NCBI RefSeq assembly: GCF_004340975.1 | Contig: NZ_SLXA01000010.1 | Location: 31,127-95,126, forward strand | Origin: Frisingicoccus caecimuris | GTDB lineage: Bacteria; Bacillota; Clostridia; Lachnospirales; Lachnospiraceae | Reading direction: 5' to 3' | Length of the DNA stretch: 64,000 nt | Shown: piece after piece, positions 43,298-51,660 of the stretch | Layout of the letters: each line of letters begins with the position of its first letter | Position numbering within the stretch: position 1 is the first letter of the stretch | Position numbers and translations under genes: made by a program | Notes under the pieces: generated by a model | Told to the model about the DNA's origin: nothing | Seen by the model: the letters and a program-made list of their open reading frames with translations, nothing else | Database searches by the model: none

Positions 43298-43729
43298 TCA
43301 GGCTTCACCCATAACTTCCACATAAACGGTGCGCGCCTGCGGTCCGTCAAAATCGACCAGATATATTTCCTGGGCTCCGCCGCAGACAATTTTTCCATCA
43401 ATAACAGGGAACATACAATGGTTTCCCATCAGCATACTTTTTAAGTGACCCTGAGAATTATTGCCGGTGGCGCCGTAATCCGGAAGAAAATGAGCATGGG
43501 CATAAGGCACATCCAGCGGTACCATTCGTTCCAGCATTTCGCTGATATCCGTCTCGACACACGGCAGTGCTTCATTTACCATAATTCCCGTTGTCGTGTG
43601 TGCCGTAAGCACTGCTACATGGCCATTTTTAACACCGCTTTCTTCAACAATGCGATGCACCTCTTCCGTTATATTCATATATTCTTCCACACTTTTGCTC
43701 AAACGATGAATTTTTTTTAAAACAACCAT
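43298..43729 (-). CDS. YjbQ family protein (secondary thiamine-phosphate synthase type)
   Basis: A 143-residue UPF0047/YjbQ protein. GHVAVLTAHTTTGIMVNEAL, HFLPDYGATGNNSQGHLKSM and the C-terminal QEIYLVDFDGPQARTVYVEV are characteristic. In E. coli a YjbQ protein can replace thiamine-phosphate synthase weakly when overproduced; its real role is unknown. It is the last gene of the eight-gene fructoselysine-type operon, five bases from the amidohydrolase. Confidence 0.9.
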   Translation of the reverse strand: MVVLKKIHRLSKSVEEYMNITEEVHRIVEESGVKNGHVAVLTAHTTTGIMVNEALPCVETDISEMLERMVPLDVPYAHAHFLPDYGATGNNSQGHLKSMLMGNHCMFPVIDGKIVCGGAQEIYLVDFDGPQARTVYVEVMGEA

Positions 43730-43734
43730 ATTTT

Positions 43735-44586
43735 CTACCTCTCTCCGGTTAAGAACCGTATTGCATTTCCCGCATAAAGGTCTTTTCGCGCCGATTCCCT
43801 CATCGGAATCTTATCCAGCGCCCGTTTCAGTTTAAATGCCCGAAATCTCGGCGTATTCGACGCAAACATGACCTGCCTGCCAAACCCACGCTCATACCAG
43901 CGCGGTCCCATATCCACGGTAAACAGCCGCTCCATCGACTCTTCCGGTGAATCCATATATAAAACCGAAGTATCCGTATAAACATTCGGATATTTAATCA
44001 TCAGCATGACCATTTCCCGAACCCACGGCCAGGCAAAATGAGCCAGACAGCAGCGCAGTTCCGGATGACGGATGAAAACTTTCTCAAATGCCAGCGGATG
44101 GGAATATTCAGCCGGCGTATTCGGCTCCCAGGACGTTCCCGCATGAAAAATGATCGGTTTATTCCGGCTCTCACAAATTTCATAAATCGGCTCCAGCAAT
44201 TCTTCCGCCGGATAAAATTTCTGTTTCGACGGATTCAGTTTCAGCCCCTGAAGACCCAAGTCATCGAAGGCGTGGCGTAATACTTCTTTTGCATCCGGGC
44301 GATGCGGGTCCACGCTGGCAAAACCGATGAGACGGTCCGGATAGATGGATTGAAGTCTCGCCACCTGTTCATTCGTTACTATATATCCGCCTTCGGTTGT
44401 CGTAATATCCAGCGGAAGCAGCGCTGACTTCTCGATGCCGCCGTAATCCATTTCTACAAAGACTTCATCCCATTCCATTGGTCCCTGTTTCCAGACGCCA
44501 AAACTATTTTTTCGAAATTCCAGCTCTTCTGCGTCCTCACAGATTGGTTTATAAAAAATCGGATGAAGATGCATATCGATAATCAT
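43735..44586 (-). CDS. Amidohydrolase family protein (amidohydrolase 2 / TIM-barrel)
   Basis: A 283-residue metal-dependent hydrolase or decarboxylase. Metal ligands are visible in MIIDMHLHPIFYK (N-terminal HxH), a His in PIIFHAGTSWEPN, CCLAHFAWPW and the late Asp region (DLYAGNAIRFL). This matches the amidohydrolase 2 superfamily that includes ACMSD-like decarboxylases and lactonase-type enzymes. The substrate in this operon is unknown, but a lactonase or amidase step on a sugar derivative is plausible. Confidence 0.82.
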   Translation of the reverse strand: MIIDMHLHPIFYKPICEDAEELEFRKNSFGVWKQGPMEWDEVFVEMDYGGIEKSALLPLDITTTEGGYIVTNEQVARLQSIYPDRLIGFASVDPHRPDAKEVLRHAFDDLGLQGLKLNPSKQKFYPAEELLEPIYEICESRNKPIIFHAGTSWEPNTPAEYSHPLAFEKVFIRHPELRCCLAHFAWPWVREMVMLMIKYPNVYTDTSVLYMDSPEESMERLFTVDMGPRWYERGFGRQVMFASNTPRFRAFKLKRALDKIPMRESARKDLYAGNAIRFLTGER

Positions 44587-44608
44587 AAAAATCTCTCCCC
44601 TTCAATAT

Positions 44609-45415
44609 CTAATAAGGTTTAAATCCAGAAATCACCTGCGATGAAAGCTCAGCTCCCCGTGCCATGCATGCAGGAACAGAGTCGCCCTGAAGCAGGCCAA
44701 AAGTAAAACCGGCAATATAACTGTCTCCGGCCCCGACCGTATTCACCACCTTCGCCGGTACGATTCCACAAGTATAAAACTGACGACCGTCATAGGACAG
44801 ACTTCCTTCATCTCCCAGAGTTGCGGTTACCAGTTCAGGCCCACAAGCATGGATTTCCTTCATCCAATCCCGGAGCCCGTCCCTTTCTATCCCATCGGCT
44901 GAAAAGAACACATAATCAACATAAGGAAAAATATCCATGCAATGATATTCCGGATTCTTTGTAAATATGGAAAAATCCATGAGAATTTTCACCCCGGCAG
45001 CCTTCCATGCCGGAAGATGATCCAAAACATTCCCAAACAGATCGGTGTGGAGCAACTCATGTTCCGCCACGAAATGAAACTCCTCATCCGTGATCACATA
45101 ATGCTCCATAACACCATCAATGGATTCCAGATGTACCCGATCCGTACCGTCATGAAGTTCCATCCGGGTAATACAGGTTGCCCCTGACTCTGTCCGGAGA
45201 TGGGAAATATCTATCCCCTCCGACGCCAGAGTCCGTTTCATTTCATCTCCGTAACCGTCCTTTCCGACCACGCTCACCGCACTGACCGGAACCCCCATCC
45301 GGCGCAGATGAATGCCCCAGTCAATGCCATTTCCTGTGGCATACCATTCATTTATATTTTCATAAATATCCACGCAACAAAAGCCAACTGCCGCCACCTT
45401 TTTCTCAGTCATCAT
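44609..45415 (-). CDS. PfkB-family sugar kinase, FrlD-like, copy 2
   Basis: A 268-residue ribokinase-fold kinase. AAVGFCCVDIYENINEWYAT at the N-terminus, DRVHLESIDGVMEHYVIT in the lid, and the anion hole with catalytic Asp in TVGAGDSYIAGFTFGL. It resembles FrlD (fructoselysine 6-kinase), but the substrate loop reads GNGIDWGIHLRRMG in place of the usual GGNAVN. The reading frame is open further upstream, inside the preceding gene, but the start at 45415 with GGAG is the one giving normal length. It overlaps the first kinase gene by 11 bases. Confidence 0.85.
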   Translation of the reverse strand: MMTEKKVAAVGFCCVDIYENINEWYATGNGIDWGIHLRRMGVPVSAVSVVGKDGYGDEMKRTLASEGIDISHLRTESGATCITRMELHDGTDRVHLESIDGVMEHYVITDEEFHFVAEHELLHTDLFGNVLDHLPAWKAAGVKILMDFSIFTKNPEYHCMDIFPYVDYVFFSADGIERDGLRDWMKEIHACGPELVTATLGDEGSLSYDGRQFYTCGIVPAKVVNTVGAGDSYIAGFTFGLLQGDSVPACMARGAELSSQVISGFKPY

Positions 45416-46265
45416 AATGTACTCCATAGCCCCAGGCGCCATCGATACCACAGACCCGGGAAGCAAAAACCGCGGCTTCCTGCAATGCCTTCGGAATAGC
45501 CTGCTCATCGGTCTGTCCATCTTTTTTGGCTGTCAGATAACCAACCAGAAAGGCTGTCAGAAGACTGTCCCCGGCGCCCATCGTATCCGCCATTTTTTCA
45601 ACCGGCATGGCTGACTGAACATAATACCGCCTTCCGTCAAAGGCCATACATCCTTCCGCCCCCCGGGAAGCGCAGACAAAGGATGGACCAAGAGAATGTA
45701 TCCATTCCAGTTTTTTTCGAATTTCAGATGCCTCCAGATCATTACATGAAAGAAATGCATAAGTAACCGACGGAGCCACCGTTTCAATATAAGCATTCTC
45801 CGAATCATCAGAAAAATCAAAGCTGATCGGAACGCCTGTCGCTTTAATTTTGGGCAGCTCCCGTTCCGTAAAGCAATAATTTCCCGTATGCACCACATCA
45901 AACTGACAAATATACTCCAGATCAAAACGATTCAGCGCATAACGCATATCGCCGCGAACGCCGCCCTCATTACTTTCCAGAAACACCCGATCTCCGTCAA
46001 TAACAGTGTTTTTTGAGCAACCATTTTCCCCAATGACCTGGACACACTTTATAAGTTCAATCTGCTCCGCCTCCAGAGACCCAATGACATGTTCCGCCTC
46101 CCTGTCGCTTCCGAAGATACCCATGTATGCGCTCCGCTCCGCTCCGAACCGCTTTGCATACACTGCAAAATTTACGGCATTTCCGCCAGGATACATGATT
46201 TTTAAATGTTCATATTTATCAACCACATTATCGCCGAATCCCAAAACTTTTACCGGATATGTCAT
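45405..46265 (-). CDS. PfkB-family sugar kinase, FrlD-like, copy 1
   Basis: A 286-residue ribokinase-fold kinase. GFGDNVVDKYEHLKIMYPGG and NAVNFAVYAKRFG match the start of fructoselysine 6-kinase (FrlD) closely, and TMGAGDSLLTAFLVGYL carries the anion hole and catalytic Asp. It is expected to phosphorylate the sugar C6 of an Amadori compound before FrlB-type cleavage. A start four codons earlier (46277) is possible; GAGGTG favours 46265. It sits between the deglycase gene and the second kinase. Confidence 0.86.
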   Translation of the reverse strand: MTYPVKVLGFGDNVVDKYEHLKIMYPGGNAVNFAVYAKRFGAERSAYMGIFGSDREAEHVIGSLEAEQIELIKCVQVIGENGCSKNTVIDGDRVFLESNEGGVRGDMRYALNRFDLEYICQFDVVHTGNYCFTERELPKIKATGVPISFDFSDDSENAYIETVAPSVTYAFLSCNDLEASEIRKKLEWIHSLGPSFVCASRGAEGCMAFDGRRYYVQSAMPVEKMADTMGAGDSLLTAFLVGYLTAKKDGQTDEQAIPKALQEAAVFASRVCGIDGAWGYGVHYDD

Positions 46266-46280
46266 ACCGCACCTCATTTC

Positions 46281-47249
46281 CTAATAAGCCACTTTACCCA
46301 TATATCTCCGATAGTCCACATCATGGTCAAAGACCTTACCGCGGGCCGAACGGAGTTCACAGTTCATCGGATAAAACAGAACCGGGTCCAGATAATCCCG
46401 AACCGCCGGGTCAATGATATCCATACCATAATCCAGAGCATCCAGTACCATCAGACAGTCTGTATGGGTCTTTAAGAAATCCTCGGCCCGTTCATCCATC
46501 GGACGGCATTTTCCTGAACTCTTCTGAAGGAAATAGAATACTCCGTTTTCTGTCACTTCAAATGGTCCATGGAAATATTCGCCGCTGTGAATATAAGCAC
46601 AGTGCTGCCACTGCATTTCCATCAGACTGCAGATAGCAAAGCCATAGGTCTGACTGAAACTGGCGCCGCTTCCGAGAATATATAAAAATGGATGCTTCGT
46701 ACAAAGCTGTGCAAAACGATCGCACAATTCCCGACGAACACGCACTTTTGCCTTAGCCACAATCTCATCCATCTTTTCAATGCCTTCCATTAAAGCGCCA
46801 TAAGCTTCAAAAGTTTCCTGTGCTGCCAGAAGCTCTGCTGCCAGAGAAAGACTGATTCCGCTCGGGATCTCACAGGTTTTCAGATTATCGCCCCAGGGAT
46901 AAATCCACGAAATCCATTGATCGCTGTCCGCCGGGCTGCCCGGATGATTTGTCATCATGACAACTGCAGCATTTTTCGACAATCCCAGTTCCGCCGCATC
47001 CAATGTTTCCTTTGTACCGCCGGAATGACTACAGAGAATCACCAGACTGTGTGCACCCAGTTTTTTTGGTGTTGCCAGGATAAACTCCCTACTTGTATAA
47101 ATTCCAGATTCCACCAGGGTACTTTCGGCCATCAGCATACAATGGGCCGGATATAAATCCACCAGACTGCCTCCGCATGCCACCCAGTAAACCTGACGAA
47201 TTTCATTTTTCTGTTCTTTCACCTGTTGAATTACGCTTTTTGCATCCAT
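46281..47249 (-). CDS. SIS-domain protein, fructoselysine-6-phosphate deglycase (FrlB) type
   Basis: A 322-residue protein with two SIS sugar-isomerase domains. CSHSGGTKETLDAAELG, LGSGASFSQTYGFAICSLMEM and HSGEYFHGPFEVTENGVF match FrlB, and the end YRRYMGKVAY is nearly the same as the FrlB ending in E. coli. FrlB splits fructoselysine 6-phosphate into lysine and glucose 6-phosphate. CAGGAGG supports the start at 47249. Only one deglycase is present although kinases and epimerases are doubled. Confidence 0.85.
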   Translation of the reverse strand: MDAKSVIQQVKEQKNEIRQVYWVACGGSLVDLYPAHCMLMAESTLVESGIYTSREFILATPKKLGAHSLVILCSHSGGTKETLDAAELGLSKNAAVVMMTNHPGSPADSDQWISWIYPWGDNLKTCEIPSGISLSLAAELLAAQETFEAYGALMEGIEKMDEIVAKAKVRVRRELCDRFAQLCTKHPFLYILGSGASFSQTYGFAICSLMEMQWQHCAYIHSGEYFHGPFEVTENGVFYFLQKSSGKCRPMDERAEDFLKTHTDCLMVLDALDYGMDIIDPAVRDYLDPVLFYPMNCELRSARGKVFDHDVDYRRYMGKVAY

Positions 47250-47262
47250 AATGTTCCTCCTG

Positions 47263-48132
47263 TTATTCATCTATATATCTTTCAAAATTTTTCATATTTC
47301 TGAAATCCGCAGCGGCCGGATTGTCATAATATCGTCCGTCGGTAATTTCCTGTCCTAGCAGCCCCGAATATCCATACTGATTCATTACGGCGATTTCCTC
47401 ACCAAGATGGTGTGTACCGTCCCCCCAGATTAAATGTCCATAAGGATTTCCGTCAATAAAGTGCATATGTTTCAGGTCATCGCCAAAAGCTTCAAACCAA
47501 TCCGCCAGCGTTTCTCCCGCCACACTGGCGGCACACAGATCAACCATTGGTTTCAAATATGGACTGTTGACTTCTTGTAATATCTGCTTTTCCTGAGCCA
47601 GATTCGTCACAATCTGGCTTTCCTCCGGCCGCAGCGATTCCATAACAAGGGTAATGCCCTGACGCCCGGCCTCTTCAGCCAGCCGTGAAAGCATATCTGC
47701 GCTCCGCTTCCTGGCCTCTTCGCTGTCCTCATTACGATAGCCCCATCCCGAATTAATCTCCATTAGAGAACATCCGAGTTCTTCTGCCAAAGCAATACCG
47801 TTTTTAAAATATTTAAAGCTGCGCTCCACATGTTCCTTTTCTCTGGCGGCTACCTGATAAGGATAAAGGCAGTTTTCCGGGGTCAGCACACGCACCTGGA
47901 GTCCCCGTTCCCGGATTTTTTTCCGAATGACTTTCGCATCGTAATAGCCCATATGATCCAGCCAGACATGGGGCGCTCCGCACCACAGTTCCAAAGATTT
48001 GAATCCAAGTCTTTGCTGTACATCAAGAAAATAGTCCAGCGAATAATTTAAATAATGAATATTCATGCCGGCCACCTGCTCCCGCCGAATTTTCGGTGCG
48101 GATGTCGCTCTCGTCATCTTTCTTTTCTTCAT
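47263..48132 (-). CDS. Sugar phosphate isomerase/epimerase, FrlC-like, copy 2
   Basis: A 289-residue AP-endonuclease-2-type TIM barrel. GFKSLELWCGAPHVWLDHMG, GCSLMEINSGWGYRNED, ITLVMESLRPEESQ with a metal-ligand Glu, HMHFIDGNPYGHLIWGDG and GQEITDGRYYDNP are in the order expected for the FrlC (fructoselysine 3-epimerase) / DTE-like group. Several starts are possible (48150, 48141, 48132). I chose the ATG one base after the stop of the preceding epimerase because GGGGCGG is well spaced. It shares clear overall similarity with copy 1. Confidence 0.82.
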   Translation of the reverse strand: MKKRKMTRATSAPKIRREQVAGMNIHYLNYSLDYFLDVQQRLGFKSLELWCGAPHVWLDHMGYYDAKVIRKKIRERGLQVRVLTPENCLYPYQVAAREKEHVERSFKYFKNGIALAEELGCSLMEINSGWGYRNEDSEEARKRSADMLSRLAEEAGRQGITLVMESLRPEESQIVTNLAQEKQILQEVNSPYLKPMVDLCAASVAGETLADWFEAFGDDLKHMHFIDGNPYGHLIWGDGTHHLGEEIAVMNQYGYSGLLGQEITDGRYYDNPAAADFRNMKNFERYIDE

Positions 48133-48133
48133 A

Positions 48134-48991
48134 TCACACATCCGCCCCATCCCCTTCCTCTATAATATAAGGTTCAAAGGCCCTGAAATTTCTTGCGTCT
48201 GCCGCCGCCGGGTCTTCAAAATATCTGAAATCTGTAATTTCCTGACTGATCAGTCCCTCATAGTGATATTTATTTAAAACGTCCAGATAACTTCCCAACG
48301 GAAATAGTCCATCACCCCAGACCAGATGACCATAGGGCCGTCCGTCCACAAAGTGGGTATGTACAATGTCATTTCCAAGAGCCGAAAACCATTCCTCCGG
48401 CGTCTCACCGGCCACGCCCATGGCAATCGTATCCAGTCCGGCCTTAATGTTCGGATGGGAAACGTCCTGAAGAAGCTGCTTTAATTCAGGAAGGGTAATG
48501 ATGCATTTGCTTTCCTCCGGCCGAACCGTCTCCACCGCAATGGTAATCCCATAATCTGCGGCCGTCGGCGCCAGCAGCGACAGACTTTTTACCGCCCGTT
48601 CATACACTCTGTCATATTCTTCGTCCCAGACGCCGCCGATACAATTCGTCAGAAGTTTCGTTGCTCCAAACTGTTCGGCAGCTTCCAGCCCCCGTTTAAA
48701 ATATTCCATGCTCCGCTCGTGAAATCCCGGTTCCGGCGAACACATCAAATATTGATACACCGCGCACTCCGGTGTGAAACAGCCAATGGTCAGCCCTTTC
48801 TCTTCCGCCATTTTCCGTATCGGCGCCGTATCCTGAAAGCCGGTATGGTCCATGAGAAAATGGGGAGCCATACCTACCAGCTCGATTGTCTGAAATCCAG
48901 CTTTCGCCTGGGCGTCCAGCATATAATCCAAAGGATAATATAAATAATGAATACCCATAGCAGAAAGCTGCTTTCTGTGAATTACTGCCAA
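48134..48991 (-). CDS. Sugar phosphate isomerase/epimerase, FrlC-like, copy 1
   Basis: A 285-residue TIM barrel clearly paralogous to its downstream neighbour: both contain GIHYLYYPLDYML/NIHYLNYSLDYFL, an ELxxxAPHxxxDHxG block, ExxRPEES and DGxPYGHLxWGDG. GFQTIELVGMAPHFLMDHTG and ISQEITDFRYFEDPAAADAR are specific to this copy. The start is TTG, with AGGAGG seven bases upstream. The pair probably arose by tandem duplication and may act on two epimers or two Amadori compounds. Confidence 0.82.
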   Translation of the reverse strand: MAVIHRKQLSAMGIHYLYYPLDYMLDAQAKAGFQTIELVGMAPHFLMDHTGFQDTAPIRKMAEEKGLTIGCFTPECAVYQYLMCSPEPGFHERSMEYFKRGLEAAEQFGATKLLTNCIGGVWDEEYDRVYERAVKSLSLLAPTAADYGITIAVETVRPEESKCIITLPELKQLLQDVSHPNIKAGLDTIAMGVAGETPEEWFSALGNDIVHTHFVDGRPYGHLVWGDGLFPLGSYLDVLNKYHYEGLISQEITDFRYFEDPAAADARNFRAFEPYIIEEGDGADV

Positions 48992-49005
48992 TTCAATTCC
49001 TCCTC

Positions 49006-50367
49006 TTAGTTTCTTCGGCTTTTTCCATCAGTTTTCATCCAGGAACCGAAATTATAATATATGATAAATAAAACGGTTGACACAGACCAGGAAATAGGAT
49101 AACTCAACATGATCGTATTCATTCCCGGCCAGATCATCGGTGCAAACATGGCCCAAAGACTCCGAATCGCAAAAGCGCTGACGCCCGTGATCAGCATCGG
49201 CACAAAACTGTTTCCCGCACCTTTGATGACGCCGCCAAGCAATTCTGTTCCTGTATAAGTAAAATATGTAGGAACAAGAAAAAATGTATATTGTAGTCCC
49301 AGGGCCAACACCACTTCATCCGTTGAAAAAATACCGAGGAGCTGCCGTGAAAAGATAAGCAGCGGCAGACAGATACCGGCTGTCAGTCCAATTGAGATCC
49401 CAATGCCGGCATGCATTCCGCCGCGCACCCGGTCCATCTTTCCTGCACCGTAATTCTGACCGGTAAATGTAGTCATGGCTGTTCCAAAAGCTGTCATCGT
49501 CAGCCAGAATACGCCATCCAGCTTACTGATGGCCGCCCAGGCTGCCGCCACGTCTGTACCAAGAAGATTGACCTTTGCCTGTACGACAAGATTGGATACG
49601 GTATACAACATGTACTGGAAACCCGATGGAAGTCCGAGCCTGATAATCTGTCGAAAAACCTCCGGATAAACCCGGCATCCACTGAGTACAAGCCGGTAAC
49701 TCTCTTTTGTGCTTAAAAGGGTCTTCAATACAAGAACCGCACTGGAGGCCTGAGCCAGAATCGTTGCCAGAGCCGCACCAAATATCCCCATTTTAAAAAC
49801 GGCCACAAATAAAACATCCAGTCCAACATTCACAACGGTTGTAAATATAAGAAAATACAGCGGGCGTTTCGCATCCCCGATCGCCCGGAGGACACTTGAT
49901 CCCATATTATATAAAAGTGATGGAATAACACCGCAAAAATAAACCCGAAGGTATAGCATTGCACCATCTATGACATCCGCCGGTGTATTCATCCAGCGTA
50001 ACGCCGTCGGCGTCGCTAAAATTCCGGCCACCGTTAAAACCGCGCCACAGACCAGAGACAATTTCATGGAAGCGTATACCGCATATTTTAAGCGTCCATT
50101 ATCTCTCGCACCATAACAGTGGGATATAACAACACCCGCTCCTGCTGAAGCGCCGATAAAAAAGCCTACCGATAAGTCCACCAGCAGACTGGACGTACCG
50201 CCAAGAGCCGCCAGCGCCTCCTTGCCAATAAAACGGCCTACGACCACTGCGTCCACCGTCGTATACATCTGCTGAAAAATAGAACCAAACCATATCGGAA
50301 AAAAATAAAGCAGAAGGTTCTTCCAAATACTGCCCTCAGTAATATCTCTGCCGGACATTCTTTCCAT
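49006..50367 (-). CDS. MATE family efflux transporter
   Basis: A 453-residue, twelve-helix membrane protein. ITEGSIWKNLLLYFFPIWFG at the N-terminus, QQMYTTVDAVVVGRFIGKEA and the two-fold repeated architecture are typical of MATE drug/sodium or proton antiporters. It is the first gene of the fructoselysine-type operon, 14 bases before the first epimerase, which is unusual because frl operons known from other bacteria start with uptake transporters. It could export a side product or be a misassigned importer. GAGGGGGGAAG supports the start at 50367. The gene follows a leader with a strong hairpin. Confidence 0.88.
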   Translation of the reverse strand: MERMSGRDITEGSIWKNLLLYFFPIWFGSIFQQMYTTVDAVVVGRFIGKEALAALGGTSSLLVDLSVGFFIGASAGAGVVISHCYGARDNGRLKYAVYASMKLSLVCGAVLTVAGILATPTALRWMNTPADVIDGAMLYLRVYFCGVIPSLLYNMGSSVLRAIGDAKRPLYFLIFTTVVNVGLDVLFVAVFKMGIFGAALATILAQASSAVLVLKTLLSTKESYRLVLSGCRVYPEVFRQIIRLGLPSGFQYMLYTVSNLVVQAKVNLLGTDVAAAWAAISKLDGVFWLTMTAFGTAMTTFTGQNYGAGKMDRVRGGMHAGIGISIGLTAGICLPLLIFSRQLLGIFSTDEVVLALGLQYTFFLVPTYFTYTGTELLGGVIKGAGNSFVPMLITGVSAFAIRSLWAMFAPMIWPGMNTIMLSYPISWSVSTVLFIIYYNFGSWMKTDGKSRRN

Positions 50368-50400
50368 AAAAATCTTCCCCCCTCTATTTATGTTAATCGT

Positions 50401-50503
50401 AAAAAAGGTATTCAGAACATCGCCTTGTAGCACGCATTTCGCACACTATACCTACGGCAAGGTTTTGAATACCCTTTTTTGCCCTCTCACCCGGTGGTGA
50501 GGG
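50401..50503 (-). promoter_or_regulatory. Attenuator-like leader of the MATE-frl operon
   Basis: On the minus strand, after the promoter, a first hairpin (CTCACC/GGTGAG with flanking G:C pairs, 50482-50503) is followed by a long one: TGAATACC (50466-50473) pairs with GGTATTCA (50407-50414) and CAAGG (50458-50462) with CCTTG (50423-50427). Six T residues follow directly (complement of 50401-50406), then the ribosome binding site. A terminator inside a 5' leader suggests regulated read-through. No T-box, SAM, TPP or guanidine-I core motif is seen. Confidence 0.6.
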
Positions 50504-50531
50504 AAGGTAGAATCATTCATTTTACCAGAAT

Positions 50532-50560
50532 AAAATACCATTAATTATCTGAAAAGTCAA
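50532..50560 (-). promoter_or_regulatory. Predicted promoter of the MATE-frl operon
   Basis: On the minus strand TTGACT (complement of 50555-50560) and TATTTT (complement of 50532-50537) with a 17-base spacer, about 165 bases before the MATE start. Confidence 0.55.
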
Positions 50561-50612
50561 TGATTCTCACCTGAGAAATATGTAAAAAAACGTAAAAACT
50601 TGTGAATGATTA

Positions 50613-50641
50613 TTGACTTTAACAGTATATCTATTTAAAAT
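50613..50641 (+). promoter_or_regulatory. Predicted promoter of the polar amino acid ABC transporter
   Basis: TTGACT (50613-50618) and TAAAAT (50636-50641) with a 17-base spacer, back to back with the minus-strand promoter at 50532-50560. A shared regulator could act on both. Confidence 0.5.
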
Positions 50642-50693
50642 TAAATTCATAAAAGATTTGCCGATATTAAAATCAAAGGAGAGAGAAGAAATT

Positions 50694-51596
50694 ATGAAAA
50701 AATGTCTTGCATTAACCCTCGCACTGGTTCTCGCCCTTGGGTGCACAGCCTGCGGCGGTTCAGAAAAGAAAGAAACTAAAGCTGAAACAACTGCTGCCGC
50801 TGAATCCGGTGAAACAGCAGCAGCCGCTTCGGATACCGAATACAAAGCAACCGATATCGAATACCACTCCGTTGCTGAAATTCAGAAGCGCGGTGTATTC
50901 CATGTTGCTACGGAAGCTACCTTTGCTCCATATGCTTTCAAAGATGCGGACGGCAATATCGTCGGTCTTGAAGCTTCGATGGCACAGGCTATGGCCGATG
51001 ATATGGGTGTTGAACTGGTCATTGACGATATGGCTTTTGATTCAGTTCTGCCAAGCGTTCAGGCCGGTCTTGATGACGTAGCTATCGCCGCCCTGACTCC
51101 GGATGCAGAACGTCAGAAGAGTTTCACTTTCACTCAGTCTTATCTGTCCAACGGCCAGATGTCTCTTGTCCGTGCAGAGGACGTAGATAAATTTAAAGAT
51201 GAAAGCGCTATGGTTGCCGGTGTGACAATGGGCGCCCAGAAGGGAAGCTACCAGCAGAAGGTTGCCGACACGCTTTATCCAGATTGTACCGGACGTTATC
51301 TCGAAACCATTCCAAATGTGATTATGGACCTGAAAGCAGGCAATATCGATATTGCCATCATGGATTATGACAATGCTTATTCTTATGCTCAGCAAAATGA
51401 GGATTTGGAAACCGCTTTCGTCGTTCCAATGCTTGATGGCGATGAACCGGCTAACTGCGCGGCAGCCATGAAGGGCAATGAGGATTTGACAAACTATCTC
51501 AATGAATTGATCCAGAAATACATTGATGATGGTTCCATGCAGAAATGGTATGAAGAAGCTGTTGAACTTCAGCTCTCACTGAGCGAAGCTGAATAA
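50694..51596 (+). CDS. Polar amino acid ABC transporter substrate-binding lipoprotein
   Basis: A 300-residue lipoprotein. Signal peptide with lipobox before Cys at about residue 17-19 (ALGCTACGGS), a short Lys/Glu/Thr/Ala linker, then a family 3 solute-binding fold: RGVFHVATEATFAPYAFKDA, IVGLEASMAQAMADDMGVEL and VAIAALTPDAERQKSFTFT. The ligand cannot be read from sequence; relatives bind Gln, Arg, cystine or opine-like amino acid derivatives. AAAGGAGAG fixes the start. First gene of a complete three-gene importer divergent from the frl-type operon. Confidence 0.92.
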   Translation: MKKCLALTLALVLALGCTACGGSEKKETKAETTAAAESGETAAAASDTEYKATDIEYHSVAEIQKRGVFHVATEATFAPYAFKDADGNIVGLEASMAQAMADDMGVELVIDDMAFDSVLPSVQAGLDDVAIAALTPDAERQKSFTFTQSYLSNGQMSLVRAEDVDKFKDESAMVAGVTMGAQKGSYQQKVADTLYPDCTGRYLETIPNVIMDLKAGNIDIAIMDYDNAYSYAQQNEDLETAFVVPMLDGDEPANCAAAMKGNEDLTNYLNELIQKYIDDGSMQKWYEEAVELQLSLSEAE

Positions 51597-51660
51597 TCCG
51601 CACAATGAGGTGCTGCCTTTCGTGCAGCACCTTTTTTATATTTTTCAGGGGAGGGTTTTT

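Noticed and set aside
44609..46265. The two adjacent kinase genes as one gene split by a frameshift
   Set aside because: Each has its own N-terminal sugar-binding start and its own GAGDS anion hole, so they are two complete kinases.
47263..48991. The two adjacent epimerase genes as a split single gene
   Set aside because: Both contain the full set of motifs from the N-terminal barrel strand to the EIT(D) end, so they are tandem paralogues.
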